The position numbers and the translations under genes are program-made. This document shows, piece by piece, positions 26,026 to 33,370 of a DNA stretch of 37,120 nucleotides. Position 1 is the first letter of the stretch, and each line of letters starts with the position of its first letter. This stretch comes from an uncultured Bacteroidales bacterium (GTDB lineage Bacteria; Bacteroidota; Bacteroidia; Bacteroidales; FEN-979), in NCBI GenBank assembly GCA_903945175.1, contig CAJAUM010000003.1:1-37120 (forward strand). Direction: 5' to 3'. A model generated the notes under the pieces. The model did no database searches. It was not told where the DNA came from and saw only the letters and a program-made list of their open reading frames with translations.

Positions 26026-26832
26026 CTACTTTTTTTGCAGTTTTTTCAAATGCCGTGTCACTTCACGTTCCACTTGTTCAAAATCAGGCAGATCATCTAT
26101 TTGGTCACTCAGGGTCGTCTTCCAGCGGCTCTTATATTGCGGTATCCGCTCTTCCAGTTTTGAATGAAAATTATCAGCTGACAACCCTTTGCTGTGGCAC
26201 TTATGCGAGAATTCATTGATAAGTAAATCAACCTTCATGCCATGCACTGCGAGCAAATACCAGATGTCATAAAAATCCCTGGCCTGCATACGCTGCACCA
26301 CCGATCGCAGCTTTTCAACGAGTACCTCTTCCAATTGATAACACAAAAGATCATGAGGTTCAAGGTCAGAATATCCGAGAAAAGCAGATTTTTTGACAGG
26401 CTTGAATTCCAGTTTTTCGCTTCTCGAAATATCGACCTTCACTTTTTTATTGCTGCCAAGGCCTCCCAATGGGCCGATATACCCGATATAAAAGTTGATG
26501 CCTCCATCCTCGTGTTCATTGTTATCAATGATTTCAAGCGGGATATTGGCTTCATTCCTGATATATTCAAAGGTCTCCCTGAACCATGAAAATATCTGAT
26601 CGTTGTTCACCCTGTCGTCAAGCAATGTAAAGTCGAGGTCCTCTGAAAACCTGTAATCTTTAAAATAGAATTTTTTCAGAACGGTTCCACCCTTGAATGC
26701 CATGATCTCCGAAAGCTGTTCATGCCGGGCAATTCCATTCAAAATCCACGAAAGAACGTAATCTTTTTCGATCTGCTGGTCGCGTACTCCTGCACCGCGG
26801 GCAATGCGTTGTATCTCTCCGGGTCGTATCAT
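26026..26832 (-). CDS. AbiEii-type nucleotidyltransferase toxin
   Basis: This 268-residue protein has the AbiEii motif set: MAFKGGTVLKKFYFKDYRFS then EDLDF (about residues 42-68) for nucleotide and metal binding, and VEKLRSVVQRMQARDFYDIW (about 170-190). It overlaps the upstream antitoxin-like gene by 4 nt (ATGA), the standard arrangement of type IV AbiE systems. In those the toxin arrests growth, by nucleotidylating tRNA in characterised members, and gives phage defence or stabilises mobile elements. It lies between a tRNA scar and an integrase, so it is probably island cargo. Confidence 0.87.
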   Translation of the reverse strand: MIRPGEIQRIARGAGVRDQQIEKDYVLSWILNGIARHEQLSEIMAFKGGTVLKKFYFKDYRFSEDLDFTLLDDRVNNDQIFSWFRETFEYIRNEANIPLEIIDNNEHEDGGINFYIGYIGPLGGLGSNKKVKVDISRSEKLEFKPVKKSAFLGYSDLEPHDLLCYQLEEVLVEKLRSVVQRMQARDFYDIWYLLAVHGMKVDLLINEFSHKCHSKGLSADNFHSKLEERIPQYKSRWKTTLSDQIDDLPDFEQVEREVTRHLKKLQKK

Positions 26833-27650
26833 GTGAAAATTGCGGATTTAATAGTCTCTGTCTCTAAATTTTGCCTGATGCTCCATCTGCTTCTCATCTT
26901 ACCCGTCTCAGGCAATCCGGGATCCAGTAAGATATAGGAGGCCGTTTTTTCTTTGTGTAAATCCTCTATAATGCTTGTATTGATCTCAAACAATTCCAGA
27001 AGAAAACCAAGTCGCTTTACGACAGCTTGCGATTTGAACCGGGTGGCGTAGGAAAGGAGTTTATTGAAATCTATTTTATTTTTAGAACCTTCTATCGCTT
27101 TTGCAATTTCGACAATACCTCCTGCATATTCCGGTCGGAACAGGCAATCAATAAGTGTTTTCTCCAGATCGGAACACTGAACCTGGGTAAAATGGTCAAT
27201 CCACATTTTCCGGACGCCGAAAAAATGGTCCTCATTGTGATAGATGAACTGGAATGTAACTTTCCTGATTGTGATTGAAGATGGTCTGATTTGCCTTGAA
27301 ACAACGATTTGCTCTTTCATCGACGGTTGTGTGATCAAACTGTGAATTTGCAATGCCGAATAATACCCGATGTAATGGCCGGTATCACCGGTCAGGTACC
27401 CGGCAACCAGATGCCAGTCGGGCATGAAGGCTTCAGCATCCTGATCGTATGGAATCATATAATAAACGCCTTCTTTCAAACGCATCAGCAGTCCTCTTTT
27501 GGTCATATCACTAAGCAGTTCCTTCACTGCGCTATCGTTCGCCTGCGGAAACACCTTAAAAGCTTCGGCATAGTCAAAGCAAACCCGGTTCAATCCGAAA
27601 AAATAGGAAAGAAGCTCATTCGATTGCGTAGAAATGTTCTTACGTCTCAT
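26829..27650 (-). CDS. AbiEi-type antitoxin / transcriptional repressor
   Basis: This 273-residue protein has an N-terminal winged helix (about 1-75: FDYAEAFKVFPQANDSAVKE then LLSDMTKRGLLMRLKEGVYY). A C-terminal antitoxin domain of the AbiEi family follows (QIVVSRQIRPSSITIRKVTF and SDLEKTLIDCLFRPEYAGG). Members bind inverted repeats upstream of their operon and repress it. Two such palindromes are present just upstream (27660 and 27748). It is translationally coupled to the toxin gene downstream. Confidence 0.86.
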   Translation of the reverse strand: MRRKNISTQSNELLSYFFGLNRVCFDYAEAFKVFPQANDSAVKELLSDMTKRGLLMRLKEGVYYMIPYDQDAEAFMPDWHLVAGYLTGDTGHYIGYYSALQIHSLITQPSMKEQIVVSRQIRPSSITIRKVTFQFIYHNEDHFFGVRKMWIDHFTQVQCSDLEKTLIDCLFRPEYAGGIVEIAKAIEGSKNKIDFNKLLSYATRFKSQAVVKRLGFLLELFEINTSIIEDLHKEKTASYILLDPGLPETGKMRSRWSIRQNLETETIKSAIFT

Positions 27651-27659
27651 AGTAATCCA

Positions 27660-27676
27660 GTCAGGTTAAACCTGAC
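27660..27676 (-). promoter_or_regulatory. operator palindrome 1 of the abiE-like operon
   Basis: GTCAGGTTAAACCTGAC is a perfect 8-bp inverted repeat around one base, 10 bp upstream of the antitoxin start codon, where repressor binding would block initiation. Confidence 0.75.
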
Positions 27677-27747
27677 CACAATGATACAAATAATAATCGA
27701 GCTAACTTACAACGTGACGAAAATAAATTATGTTTCATATCTTATTA

Positions 27748-27764
27748 GTCAGGTTTAACCTGAC
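27748..27764 (-). promoter_or_regulatory. operator palindrome 2 of the abiE-like operon
   Basis: GTCAGGTTTAACCTGAC is the exact reverse complement of operator 1, with centres 88 bp apart. Flanking sequence is also repeated (AATGATACAAATAATAAT versus AATGATATAAATAGTAAT), so an approximately 40-bp unit has been duplicated. Two operators could allow cooperative binding or looping. Confidence 0.7.
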
Positions 27765-27902
27765 TAAAATGATATAAATAGTAATTATCCTTAATTGTCA
27801 GCCCAACTAATAGTCACTAAAAGAACCGTGACCTGTCTTGAAAAAACGCACTCAATATCGGGTCTCTGCCGCCCTAAATTGCCCATCAATAAACATCGAA
27901 GA

Positions 27903-29261
27903 TCAATTCTCGGTATCAGGCAGCAACACATTGGCCCACCTCTTTTTTTCCTCGTCTTCAAAGTTGGCGAGATAGTTCATCGTGGTTTGTTTGCTTTTGT
28001 GGCCGAGCGATTCGCTTATGAATTCAACTGATGCTCCCGACCGTTTCAGGACCGTGGCAAAAGAATGTCGGGCTGTGTACGTGGTTGCCCTGTCAATCTC
28101 TTTAACCTTGCAGATGTTAGTCATGTTATCATTGATATTACGTACGGTCTGCTGAATTAACCGGTATTCATCATTGGGAGTAATGCCCTGATACAGTATG
28201 GGAAATATATACGAATCGCCGTCTGCTGGCTTATTGCCGTGTCGTTCTATTATTTGGCTTGCTTGCCGGGTAATCATGATTTCGATGTTTGTTTCCTCTT
28301 CTACCGTATCGGCTGTCTTAGCCCTGACCAGGATGATCTTATCTCCTTTTATATTCTCATACTTCAGGCGGGCTATATCTTTTATATTGATACCATTGCA
28401 CAGATAACTGAACAGCCAGTAATCACGGCACTTCTCCTCCATCGTTCCTCTGGCCGCCTCGTATGCCGCAATCTTTGCCACATCGGCCTGAGTTAATGCT
28501 TTTTTTGAATTCTTGCCTTTGGGCACTGCATACAATCCATGCTTCGATTTTCCGAAGGGATATAATACGCCGGCGGGCTTTACTTTATTGAATACAGTAC
28601 GAACATTCCGCAAATACATACTCACCGTAGTTCGGCTATTTGTAGTGGCTTTTTTTCTATCCTTGATGAGCTTTGGAGTGAGCATCCACTTTTCATAATC
28701 CTTCAGAAATTTCACTGTTACCGATTCAAATGGGAATTGCTCTTTGCCGGTAAATTCCTTAAGGGACCTTAGTGAACATTCATAGGTAACGGCTGTGCTG
28801 ATTTTACCGGCTTCGCGGAATTGTTTTGCAGTGGCTTCGAGGATGGAAAAGAGGTCATTTGAATCTGTTGCCTTTGAATAATAAATTGTTACAAAATCAT
28901 CAAAAGAAAAAACACTCATTTTACTTATCACCTCCGATGCCCTTTTCCTGTATTCCTCTAAAATTGTTTTTAAGGTTACATGGGTATCTTTACCAGGATT
29001 TTGTTTCATTACTTGTTTAAGGTCGGCAGGTAATAATGCAATACTCCGCCCTTTTAAAATTCCTAGCTCAAGGGAAATTTTCCGAATATCGGTAATACTT
29101 TGTTTTTCTTGATCTTTAGGTTCAAGGATCAGTGGATAAAGTCGTTGTACCCGGTTGTGGGTAATTCGAAGTTTTAATGTGGTCCTGCCATTTTTTAACG
29201 GATACCTGTTATCAGGAACAATCGCAGCAACAGCACTTCTATTTTTTTCTTCGACCTTCAT
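27903..29261 (-). CDS. tyrosine recombinase (integrase)
   Basis: This 452-residue integrase of the Bacteroidota phage/ICE type has an N-terminal arm-binding domain (about 1-90), a SAM-like core-binding domain (about 110-215) and a catalytic domain (about 250-445). The box II region TYTARHSFATVLKRSG, LGHKSKQTT and the nucleophile Tyr in TTMNYLANFEDEE are visible. The first catalytic Arg is replaced: YLCNGINIKDIARLK has Asn where many relatives have CRGMN, as in other divergent Bacteroidota integrases such as IntDOT. A frame-open start at 29294 overlaps the promoter, so ATG 29261 is used. The gene begins about 150 nt from a tRNA-Val 3' fragment, which is its probable attachment site. Confidence 0.9.
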   Translation of the reverse strand: MKVEEKNRSAVAAIVPDNRYPLKNGRTTLKLRITHNRVQRLYPLILEPKDQEKQSITDIRKISLELGILKGRSIALLPADLKQVMKQNPGKDTHVTLKTILEEYRKRASEVISKMSVFSFDDFVTIYYSKATDSNDLFSILEATAKQFREAGKISTAVTYECSLRSLKEFTGKEQFPFESVTVKFLKDYEKWMLTPKLIKDRKKATTNSRTTVSMYLRNVRTVFNKVKPAGVLYPFGKSKHGLYAVPKGKNSKKALTQADVAKIAAYEAARGTMEEKCRDYWLFSYLCNGINIKDIARLKYENIKGDKIILVRAKTADTVEEETNIEIMITRQASQIIERHGNKPADGDSYIFPILYQGITPNDEYRLIQQTVRNINDNMTNICKVKEIDRATTYTARHSFATVLKRSGASVEFISESLGHKSKQTTMNYLANFEDEEKKRWANVLLPDTEN

Positions 29262-29291
29262 GATACAAAAAATTTGCCTACAATTTGCATA

Positions 29292-29323
29292 CAAATATAA
29301 ACAAAATAGCAGAAAATAGCAAA
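29292..29323 (-). promoter_or_regulatory. integrase promoter
   Basis: On the minus strand TTTG (29323-29320), a 20-bp spacer and TATATTTG (29299-29292) make a textbook Bacteroidota promoter, 30 nt upstream of ATG 29261. Confidence 0.65.
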
Positions 29324-29408
29324 TTTTTTATCAACATTACCTTATGTATCTTATTGATCTTATGTATATTACAATATTTTTACAAATTTTTACAAAAGCC
29401 TCATTTTA

Positions 29409-29456
29409 TGCCTTACAAGCAGAGGGTCACAGGTTCGAATCCTGGTGCTCCCACCA
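29409..29456 (+). other. tRNA-Val(UAC) 3' fragment, attachment site
   Basis: The 48 nt from TGCCTTACAAGCAGAGGGTC to the encoded CCA form the anticodon loop (TAC), variable loop, T-arm (TTCGAAT) and acceptor 3' strand TGCTCCCA of a tRNA-Val. No D-arm or 5' acceptor half precedes it, so it is a fragment and not a gene. The T-stem has one mismatch (CCTGG instead of CCTGT). This is the product expected when an element inserts into the 3' end of a tRNA. The neighbouring integrase supports calling it an att site, with the full tRNA beyond the left edge of the window. Confidence 0.72.
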
Positions 29457-29472
29457 GATAACAAATTGATAT

Positions 29473-29512
29473 TCAGTTAGTTGTGTAGTTCACGGCTAAC
29501 TGATTTTCTTTT
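29473..29512 (+). terminator. hairpin terminator after the tRNA-Val fragment
   Basis: TCAGTTAG (29473) pairs with CTAACTGA (29496-29503), and the stem extends inward through TTGTG/CACGG to 13 bp with two G-T pairs and a 5-nt loop. TTTTCTTTTT follows. It lies 16 nt after the tRNA-Val CCA, where a tRNA terminator belongs. Confidence 0.65.
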
Positions 29513-29729
29513 TATCCCCACCCATTTTCACGATTTTTGGGCCAGCATGTAAACCAGGGTGTAAACCGACACTTACATGAACGCCTCTATTTCAGTAGTT
29601 TGCTAAAAATCCAAAACCCACGTAAGGAAAATGGGGATCAGGTTGTCACGGTGAAATTAAGGGAAAAGGGGCCCGGATAAAAACAATTAAGGAGAGATTA
29701 ATGAAGGCAATTTCCGCCATTCTAAGCGG

Positions 29730-30551
29730 TCATTCCCTTCTGCCAACATACAAATATTGACTGGTCGTACCAAGGAGATTAGGATTTTCGCAGGTTCTGC
29801 GCATACTGTTAAGCAGCTTTGTTTTTTCAGTTTTATCGTGACAATTTATCATCTGTAATGACAGGAAATCTCCAATCCCTTCGATGTTACGCAACCTTTC
29901 GGTAATAAATCCCTGCTCTTCCATCATTCGTTTCCCCTCTGCCGGCCAGCATCGGTATTGTTCAATCCTGAATCCGTTGAATAAAACGCTGGTAACCCCA
30001 TTGTACTGAATGGAATCAATATAATCGAGGTCAAGAAGTGTTTCTGTGTCAACTTCCATCACCGGATTCAATTTTGGATAAGGGCTCATGAAAAGTGAAA
30101 AAATGACACCACCGGGTTTTAAAATTCGATACGCATGTGCAATTGCTTTATCTCGTTCAGCCTGCCCCACGAGATGATAGAGCGGCCCCATCAGGATCAC
30201 TGCATCGGCAATGTCGTCATCAATCCATGAAAGGTCCGTGGCACATGCTTTTTCCGTGAACAGGAAACGATTGCCATAATTTCCATTCACCCGATGCCTT
30301 AACCGGGAGAGTGATTTTTCAGAAAGGTCAACAGCGCCCACTTTACAATGTCGTTGGAGCAATCCATCGGTATATCTGCCAGTTCCTGCTCCGATATCAA
30401 TCACAGTCGATCCATCGGCAATATATTCATCCAGCAGTTCACTGATCAGGATGAATTCGGATTCCTTCAACGGACTTTCCGACAACCGCCTGTCTTCCTG
30501 CTCAACACCGGCATCATAGGCCTTTGAAATAACTTCCTTATCTGTTGTCAT
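29730..30551 (-). CDS. SAM-dependent class I methyltransferase
   Basis: This 273-residue methyltransferase has motif I VIDIGAGTGRYTDGL (about residue 50), an acidic motif II (VGAVDLSEKSLSRL) and motif IV-like ADAVILMGPLYHLV. It begins at ATG 30551, overlapping the last 14 nt of the ATPase gene, so it is the final gene of the nickel-uptake operon. An alternative start at 30578 deepens the overlap. A small-molecule methyltransferase fixed in an uptake operon could act on the metal ligand (metallophore) or on a cofactor; the substrate cannot be told from sequence. Confidence 0.82.
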   Translation of the reverse strand: MTTDKEVISKAYDAGVEQEDRRLSESPLKESEFILISELLDEYIADGSTVIDIGAGTGRYTDGLLQRHCKVGAVDLSEKSLSRLRHRVNGNYGNRFLFTEKACATDLSWIDDDIADAVILMGPLYHLVGQAERDKAIAHAYRILKPGGVIFSLFMSPYPKLNPVMEVDTETLLDLDYIDSIQYNGVTSVLFNGFRIEQYRCWPAEGKRMMEEQGFITERLRNIEGIGDFLSLQMINCHDKTEKTKLLNSMRRTCENPNLLGTTSQYLYVGRRE

Positions 30552-31335
30552 AATAAATCGTTTCTGTTGCAGGAACAATCAATGCTCTCGAACAATAGGG
30601 AATGGAATGTAGTTTGTTTCCGTAAATCGTCTGCATAAATTCAGCATCCCAGGGTTTCACCGGTTCAACAGGTCGTAACAAGTCACCCTTTCTGATAAAA
30701 ATAAAATCATCCCCGTACAGGAACGCCAGGTTGGGATCATGAAGGACTGCCACAACGGTCAGATCTCCAAGGGTCAATTCCTTAAGCAGTGACATCAGTT
30801 TGATCTGATTGGCGAAATCAAGGTGTGTAGCAGGTTCGTCCAGAAGCAGTATTTCCGGCTCCTGGGCAAGAACCCTCGCAATCATGACAAGTTGTTGTTC
30901 TCCCCCCGAAAGCTCAGTATAAAACCGGTCCTTCAAGTCCTGAATCCCGGCTCGTTCCATGGCATATCCAGCAACCTCCTTATCCTTTGCTTTCGGGACC
31001 ACATTCACATAACCGGCCCTGCCTGTGAGAACGACCTGTTCAACGGTAAATGGAAAGACTGCCCGGTGTTTCTGACCCAGAAAACCCACTAGTTTTGCCA
31101 TTTTATTTAAGGTCAGTGTTCTGATCTCCTGGTTTCTGATCCTGATTTCGCCCTGCTTACAAGGTAATAATCCAGCGATGATCCGCAGCAGGGTTGATTT
31201 GCCACAACCATTTTTTCCAAGTATTACGGTGAGTTTTGATGACTCAATATTTACCGATACGTCTTGCAGAACCCTGTTAAGACCATAGGAAAATGAGAGG
31301 TTTTTGATAAAAATGGCTGAGTTCAATTCTCCCAT
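30538..31335 (-). CDS. FecE/BtuD-type ABC transporter ATPase
   Basis: This 265-residue ATPase of the metal-chelate and cobalamin importer family has Walker A LGKNGCGKSTLLRII, signature LSGGEQQLVMIARVL, Walker B EILLLDEPATHLDF and switch His in AVLHDPNLA. Its start overlaps the permease gene by 13 nt. With permease and binding lipoprotein it makes a complete type II importer for a metal or metal chelate. The NikR gene upstream suggests nickel. Confidence 0.92.
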   Translation of the reverse strand: MGELNSAIFIKNLSFSYGLNRVLQDVSVNIESSKLTVILGKNGCGKSTLLRIIAGLLPCKQGEIRIRNQEIRTLTLNKMAKLVGFLGQKHRAVFPFTVEQVVLTGRAGYVNVVPKAKDKEVAGYAMERAGIQDLKDRFYTELSGGEQQLVMIARVLAQEPEILLLDEPATHLDFANQIKLMSLLKELTLGDLTVVAVLHDPNLAFLYGDDFIFIRKGDLLRPVEPVKPWDAEFMQTIYGNKLHSIPYCSRALIVPATETIYYDNR

Positions 31336-32336
31336 CCGATGTTGGTTTTCTTAATTAAGTAAAGGAAAAACGGAGCCCCGATCAGCATGGTAAACACCCC
31401 GATCGGAATTTCAAACCTTGCTATAGTCCGGGAAAAGTCATCGATCAGGAGTAAAAAAGTTCCGCCGAACAGAAAGTTCAGCAATACCGAGCTGCGGTTG
31501 TCGGTTCCGGCCATCATCCTGACCATGTGGGGAACGATGAGTCCGTAAAGACCGATGATCCCTGCTACCGATACTGCAGCTGATGAAGCCAGAGTGGCGG
31601 CAATAAGAACAATGATCTTGCCCCGTTCCGGGTGAACCCCTGATGTTCTGGCTTCATCATCTCCAAGTGCCAAAACGTTTAATCGCCACCGCATCAGCCA
31701 CAAAATAATTACACCAGCAACCATCGGGATCCAGGAGGAAGTCAGTGCGTTCCACCCTGCATTATGAAGGTTTCCCATGGTCCAGTGAACAATTGACTGC
31801 AGTTTGAACGGATCACACATAAACTGGATCATGGTCAGCAGGGCGGTAAAAATTCCTGTTACAATGACACCTGAAAGGATCAATGAGACAATCGAAACAT
31901 TTTTATGTTTTCGGGCTGCCAGGTAGCTTAAGCCTACGGCAACCAGCCCGAAAAGAAATGCAGACAATTGCACCGGGATAATGGCATAGGCCAGTGCCAG
32001 GGCTGCACCAAAAGCCGCACCGGAAGAGAGACCAAGTATATAAGGCGAAACCAGCGGATTCCTGAATATTGCCTGCAAACCACTTCCGGATACAGCCAAG
32101 GATCCCCCGACAAGGAAGGCAAGCAGTATTCGGGGTAACCTGACATCAAGCAGGATGGTACTTATTAAGGCTTGTTCAGGTGATATCCCCCCTGCTGTGC
32201 CATTTATCCAACTCCAAAAAAAATGATACAGACCATGAAAGGAGACCGTGCCGGAAGGTCCGATGAAAAAAGAGATCAGAAAGACCGGAAACGGAAGCGA
32301 GTATAAAAGAACCCTAATAATTTGTTGGTTTCTCAA
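31323..32336 (-). CDS. FecCD/BtuC-type ABC importer permease
   Basis: This 337-residue integral membrane protein has about ten helices and FecCD landmarks: LLDVRLPRILLAFLVGGSLA, the GLQAIFRNPLVSPYILGLSS segment, LALGDDEARTSGV and GLIVPHMVRMMAGTDNRSSV. It overlaps the binding-protein gene by 4 nt (ATGA). Only one permease gene is present, so the channel is probably a homodimer. Confidence 0.92.
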   Translation of the reverse strand: MRNQQIIRVLLYSLPFPVFLISFFIGPSGTVSFHGLYHFFWSWINGTAGGISPEQALISTILLDVRLPRILLAFLVGGSLAVSGSGLQAIFRNPLVSPYILGLSSGAAFGAALALAYAIIPVQLSAFLFGLVAVGLSYLAARKHKNVSIVSLILSGVIVTGIFTALLTMIQFMCDPFKLQSIVHWTMGNLHNAGWNALTSSWIPMVAGVIILWLMRWRLNVLALGDDEARTSGVHPERGKIIVLIAATLASSAAVSVAGIIGLYGLIVPHMVRMMAGTDNRSSVLLNFLFGGTFLLLIDDFSRTIARFEIPIGVFTMLIGAPFFLYLIKKTNIGWEN

Positions 32337-33361
32337 TTCAGCAGTCCTCCTTTCTTTCCATACAGTTTCACCAGCATCTGTTGCTGTTCCGACAGCGGAT
32401 CAAAGTTTACATATTCATCCGGGTAACACCATTCGTTCAGTATTTTCACCGCGTATTGAAACTTCAGTGTCCACAAATCGCAGCAGAAGGCAGTTGGCAG
32501 CTCAAAGACCATCTTTGCCTTGACTGCGCGTATATTGCCCCATTCAGGCAACCGGATGATATCTTCGGGGTTTTTATTTGCATTGTACCACATGACGATT
32601 ACATCTGGATTCCATTCGATGATATTTTCGATATTGACCACCAGATGTTCATCCTGGGAATCACACACGTTGCGGGCGCCTGCCATGGTGATCAGCTCGT
32701 CTGCCATACTGTGCTTCCCGCTCGTTTCCAGTGGGCCTTGCGGCCACATGAAAAATATCTTTTTCTTCACACCCTCATCCCCGTGATGTTTTTCAGCAAA
32801 TCCGGCTGTCTCCTTTTTAGTGTATTGAATAAGGGAATCTGCTCGAAGTTCAGTACAAGTAAGTCTCCCGAAATCGTTCAACTCTTTGTAAACATCGGCA
32901 GTGCTTTTGAGCATAACGGCATACACGGGAATCCCTTTTGATTCAATTGCCTTGATGGATTCCTCCTGTGAGGACCAGATGATCACCAGGTCAGGCTGAA
33001 GGGCGACAAGGCTTTCAATGTTTACAAAATCCCAGTTTCCTGGAGACCGGAGGGTTCTGGTTTTGATTCTGTCATCCAGCAGGGCATATTGTTCAGCGAC
33101 ATTTTCATCGTAAACACTAGTGGAAATTCCCACTACTTTATCTTCGGCACCGAGCATGTACAATCCTGATAGGGCGCTCTCGATCAGGCAGACGATGCGG
33201 ACTGGAGGTTTGACAAAATTCAATTGCTTTGCCCGGAAATCTGTCACAGTAATGGTTCCCTGCCGCTTATTCTGCGGACTGTCGAGCCCATTTGAACAGC
33301 CTGAAAACAGTGCTGGAAACAACAGAACCATTACTAAATATAAAGACAGGGACTTCAGCAT
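32333..33361 (-). CDS. metal/metal-chelate binding lipoprotein (FecB/BtuF-like)
   Basis: This 342-residue periplasmic binding protein has a lipoprotein signal (LLFPALFSGCSNG; lipidation Cys near 22). It has the two-lobe TroA/BtuF fold, with RIVCLIESALSGLYMLGAED near 55, LVALQPDLVIIWSSQEESIK and ENIIEWNPDVIVMWYNANKN. It feeds the FecCD-FecE importer encoded downstream. Several His and Cys residues in the C-terminal lobe (FCCDLWTLKF) could contribute to metal recognition. Homologues such as CeuE deliver nickel in Helicobacter. Confidence 0.88.
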   Translation of the reverse strand: MLKSLSLYLVMVLLFPALFSGCSNGLDSPQNKRQGTITVTDFRAKQLNFVKPPVRIVCLIESALSGLYMLGAEDKVVGISTSVYDENVAEQYALLDDRIKTRTLRSPGNWDFVNIESLVALQPDLVIIWSSQEESIKAIESKGIPVYAVMLKSTADVYKELNDFGRLTCTELRADSLIQYTKKETAGFAEKHHGDEGVKKKIFFMWPQGPLETSGKHSMADELITMAGARNVCDSQDEHLVVNIENIIEWNPDVIVMWYNANKNPEDIIRLPEWGNIRAVKAKMVFELPTAFCCDLWTLKFQYAVKILNEWCYPDEYVNFDPLSEQQQMLVKLYGKKGGLLN

Positions 33362-33370
33362 TTTTTTGTT

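Noticed and set aside
27660-27764. Two-repeat CRISPR array
   Set aside because: The two 17-bp palindromes are inverse copies in a promoter region with no further repeats or cas genes; they are operators.
29409-29456. Functional tRNA-Val gene
   Set aside because: The D-arm, the 5' acceptor strand and half of the anticodon stem are missing and the T-stem has a mismatch, so it is only a 3' fragment.
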